Assembly: GCF_003014475.1 (NCBI RefSeq)
Contig: NZ_PYGJ01000014.1
Location: forward strand, 45,396-109,395
Length of the DNA: 64,000 nucleotides
Direction of reading: 5' to 3'
Source: Shimia abyssi
Lineage (GTDB): Bacteria; Pseudomonadota; Alphaproteobacteria; Rhodobacterales; Rhodobacteraceae
Part shown: one piece after another, positions 63,965 through 64,000 of the stretch
How the letters are laid out: each line of letters begins with the position of its first letter
Numbering within the stretch: the first letter of the stretch is position 1
Made by a program: the position numbers and the translations under genes
Notes under the pieces: generated by a model
What the model was told of the DNA's origin: nothing
Seen by the model: the letters and a program-made list of their open reading frames with translations, nothing else
The model's database searches: none

Positions 63965-64000
63965 ATGAAGTACCGGACGCGGACGTTTTATACGGACAAA
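63965..64000 (+). CDS. Start of a probable IS30-family transposase (partial)
   Basis: Only 12 codons are visible (MKYRTRTFYTDK). The start resembles IS30-family transposases of Rhodobacteraceae, which open with a similar basic/aromatic stretch. GGAG lies nine bases upstream, and the preceding 80 bases may be the element's left end. Too short for a firm call. Confidence 0.4.
   Translation, partial: MKYRTRTFYTDK

Larger units (their letters stand above)
59188..64000. mobile_element. Putative integrated island next to tRNA-Lys (right end not in window)
   Basis: The region has a three-gene cargo cassette, a tyrosine integrase, two small HTH genes of excisionase type, and the start of an IS. The cargo lies between the tRNA and the integrase, and cargo and integrase operons abut tail to tail without a base between stops. 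The right boundary and att repeat are outside the window. Confidence 0.7.

Noticed and set aside
59188..64000. Second attachment repeat of tRNA-Lys inside the window
   Set aside because: No further copy of the tRNA 3' end was seen by eye up to base 64000.

Overview
The window reads as chromosomal DNA of a marine Rhodobacteraceae (Roseobacter-group) alphaproteobacterium. The evidence is gene order: def-def-def-like-fmt, rpoZ-rsh-(DUF2062)-pdxJ-acpS-lepB-rnc-era-recO, an RTX/Hint secreted protein, type-2 lumazine synthase behind an FMN riboswitch, and a CtrA-type TTAA-N7-TTAAC site. The genus cannot be named from the sequence alone.

Region 1 (1-28.7 kb) is ordinary housekeeping DNA: a truncated cobC, a receiver-like protein, glutathionyl-hydroquinone reductase, a MalY/PatB lyase, three tandem peptide-deformylase genes (the third with a ruined active site) and fmt. 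These are followed by a glycosyltransferase/methyltransferase pair, rnhA, ispH, folK, rpoZ, the (p)ppGpp synthetase/hydrolase, pdxJ, acpS, lepB, rnc, era, recO, an acyl-CoA dehydrogenase and two membrane transporters.

Region 2 (about 29.7-49.6 kb) is a dense catabolic block. A minus-strand operon runs from a tripartite tricarboxylate-type transporter (tctC-tctB-tctA) through an aldehyde dehydrogenase, an AGXT2L-type phospho-lyase, a small-molecule kinase and a Tm-1-like protein; an IclR regulator and an omega-aminotransferase diverge from it. Next come a di-haem cytochrome c, a putidaredoxin-type ferredoxin, a glutamine-synthetase-like ligase and a cytochrome P450, with a divergent class-I glutamine amidotransferase. 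Then follows a GntR-controlled homoprotocatechuate meta-cleavage operon (hpaF, hpaD, hpaG-like, hpaH, hpaI). My inference is that this block takes up and degrades amines or amino alcohols, probably arylethylamines. The kinase/phospho-lyase/aldehyde dehydrogenase trio would turn a beta-hydroxylated amine into an aryl acetate, the gamma-glutamylation/P450/amidase set would process another amine, and ring fission would follow. hpaE and a ring hydroxylase (hpaBC) are not seen.

Region 3 (49.8-59.1 kb) returns to general genes: a lytic transglycosylase, RidA, the RTX/Hint protein with a clear terminator, two GSTs, a PaiB-type protein, an FMN riboswitch with ribH, mtaB and dapF.

Region 4 (59.1-64.0 kb) starts at tRNA-Lys(TTT) and looks like an integrated island. 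It has a compact three-gene plus-strand cassette: a protein with a Met-Gly-His start, a large QueC-like PP-loop protein resembling QatC of anti-phage systems, and a small winged-helix-like protein. A tyrosine integrase and two small HTH genes follow on the other strand, then the first codons of a probable IS30-family transposase. This QueC-like cassette is the best candidate for a poorly described system, probably phage defence.

Repeats: two intergenic copies of a four-unit, 11-bp-periodic ACCGAC array with conserved flanks, two copies of a larger palindromic intergenic element, and four copies of a GTATTT...ATGAA-type motif.
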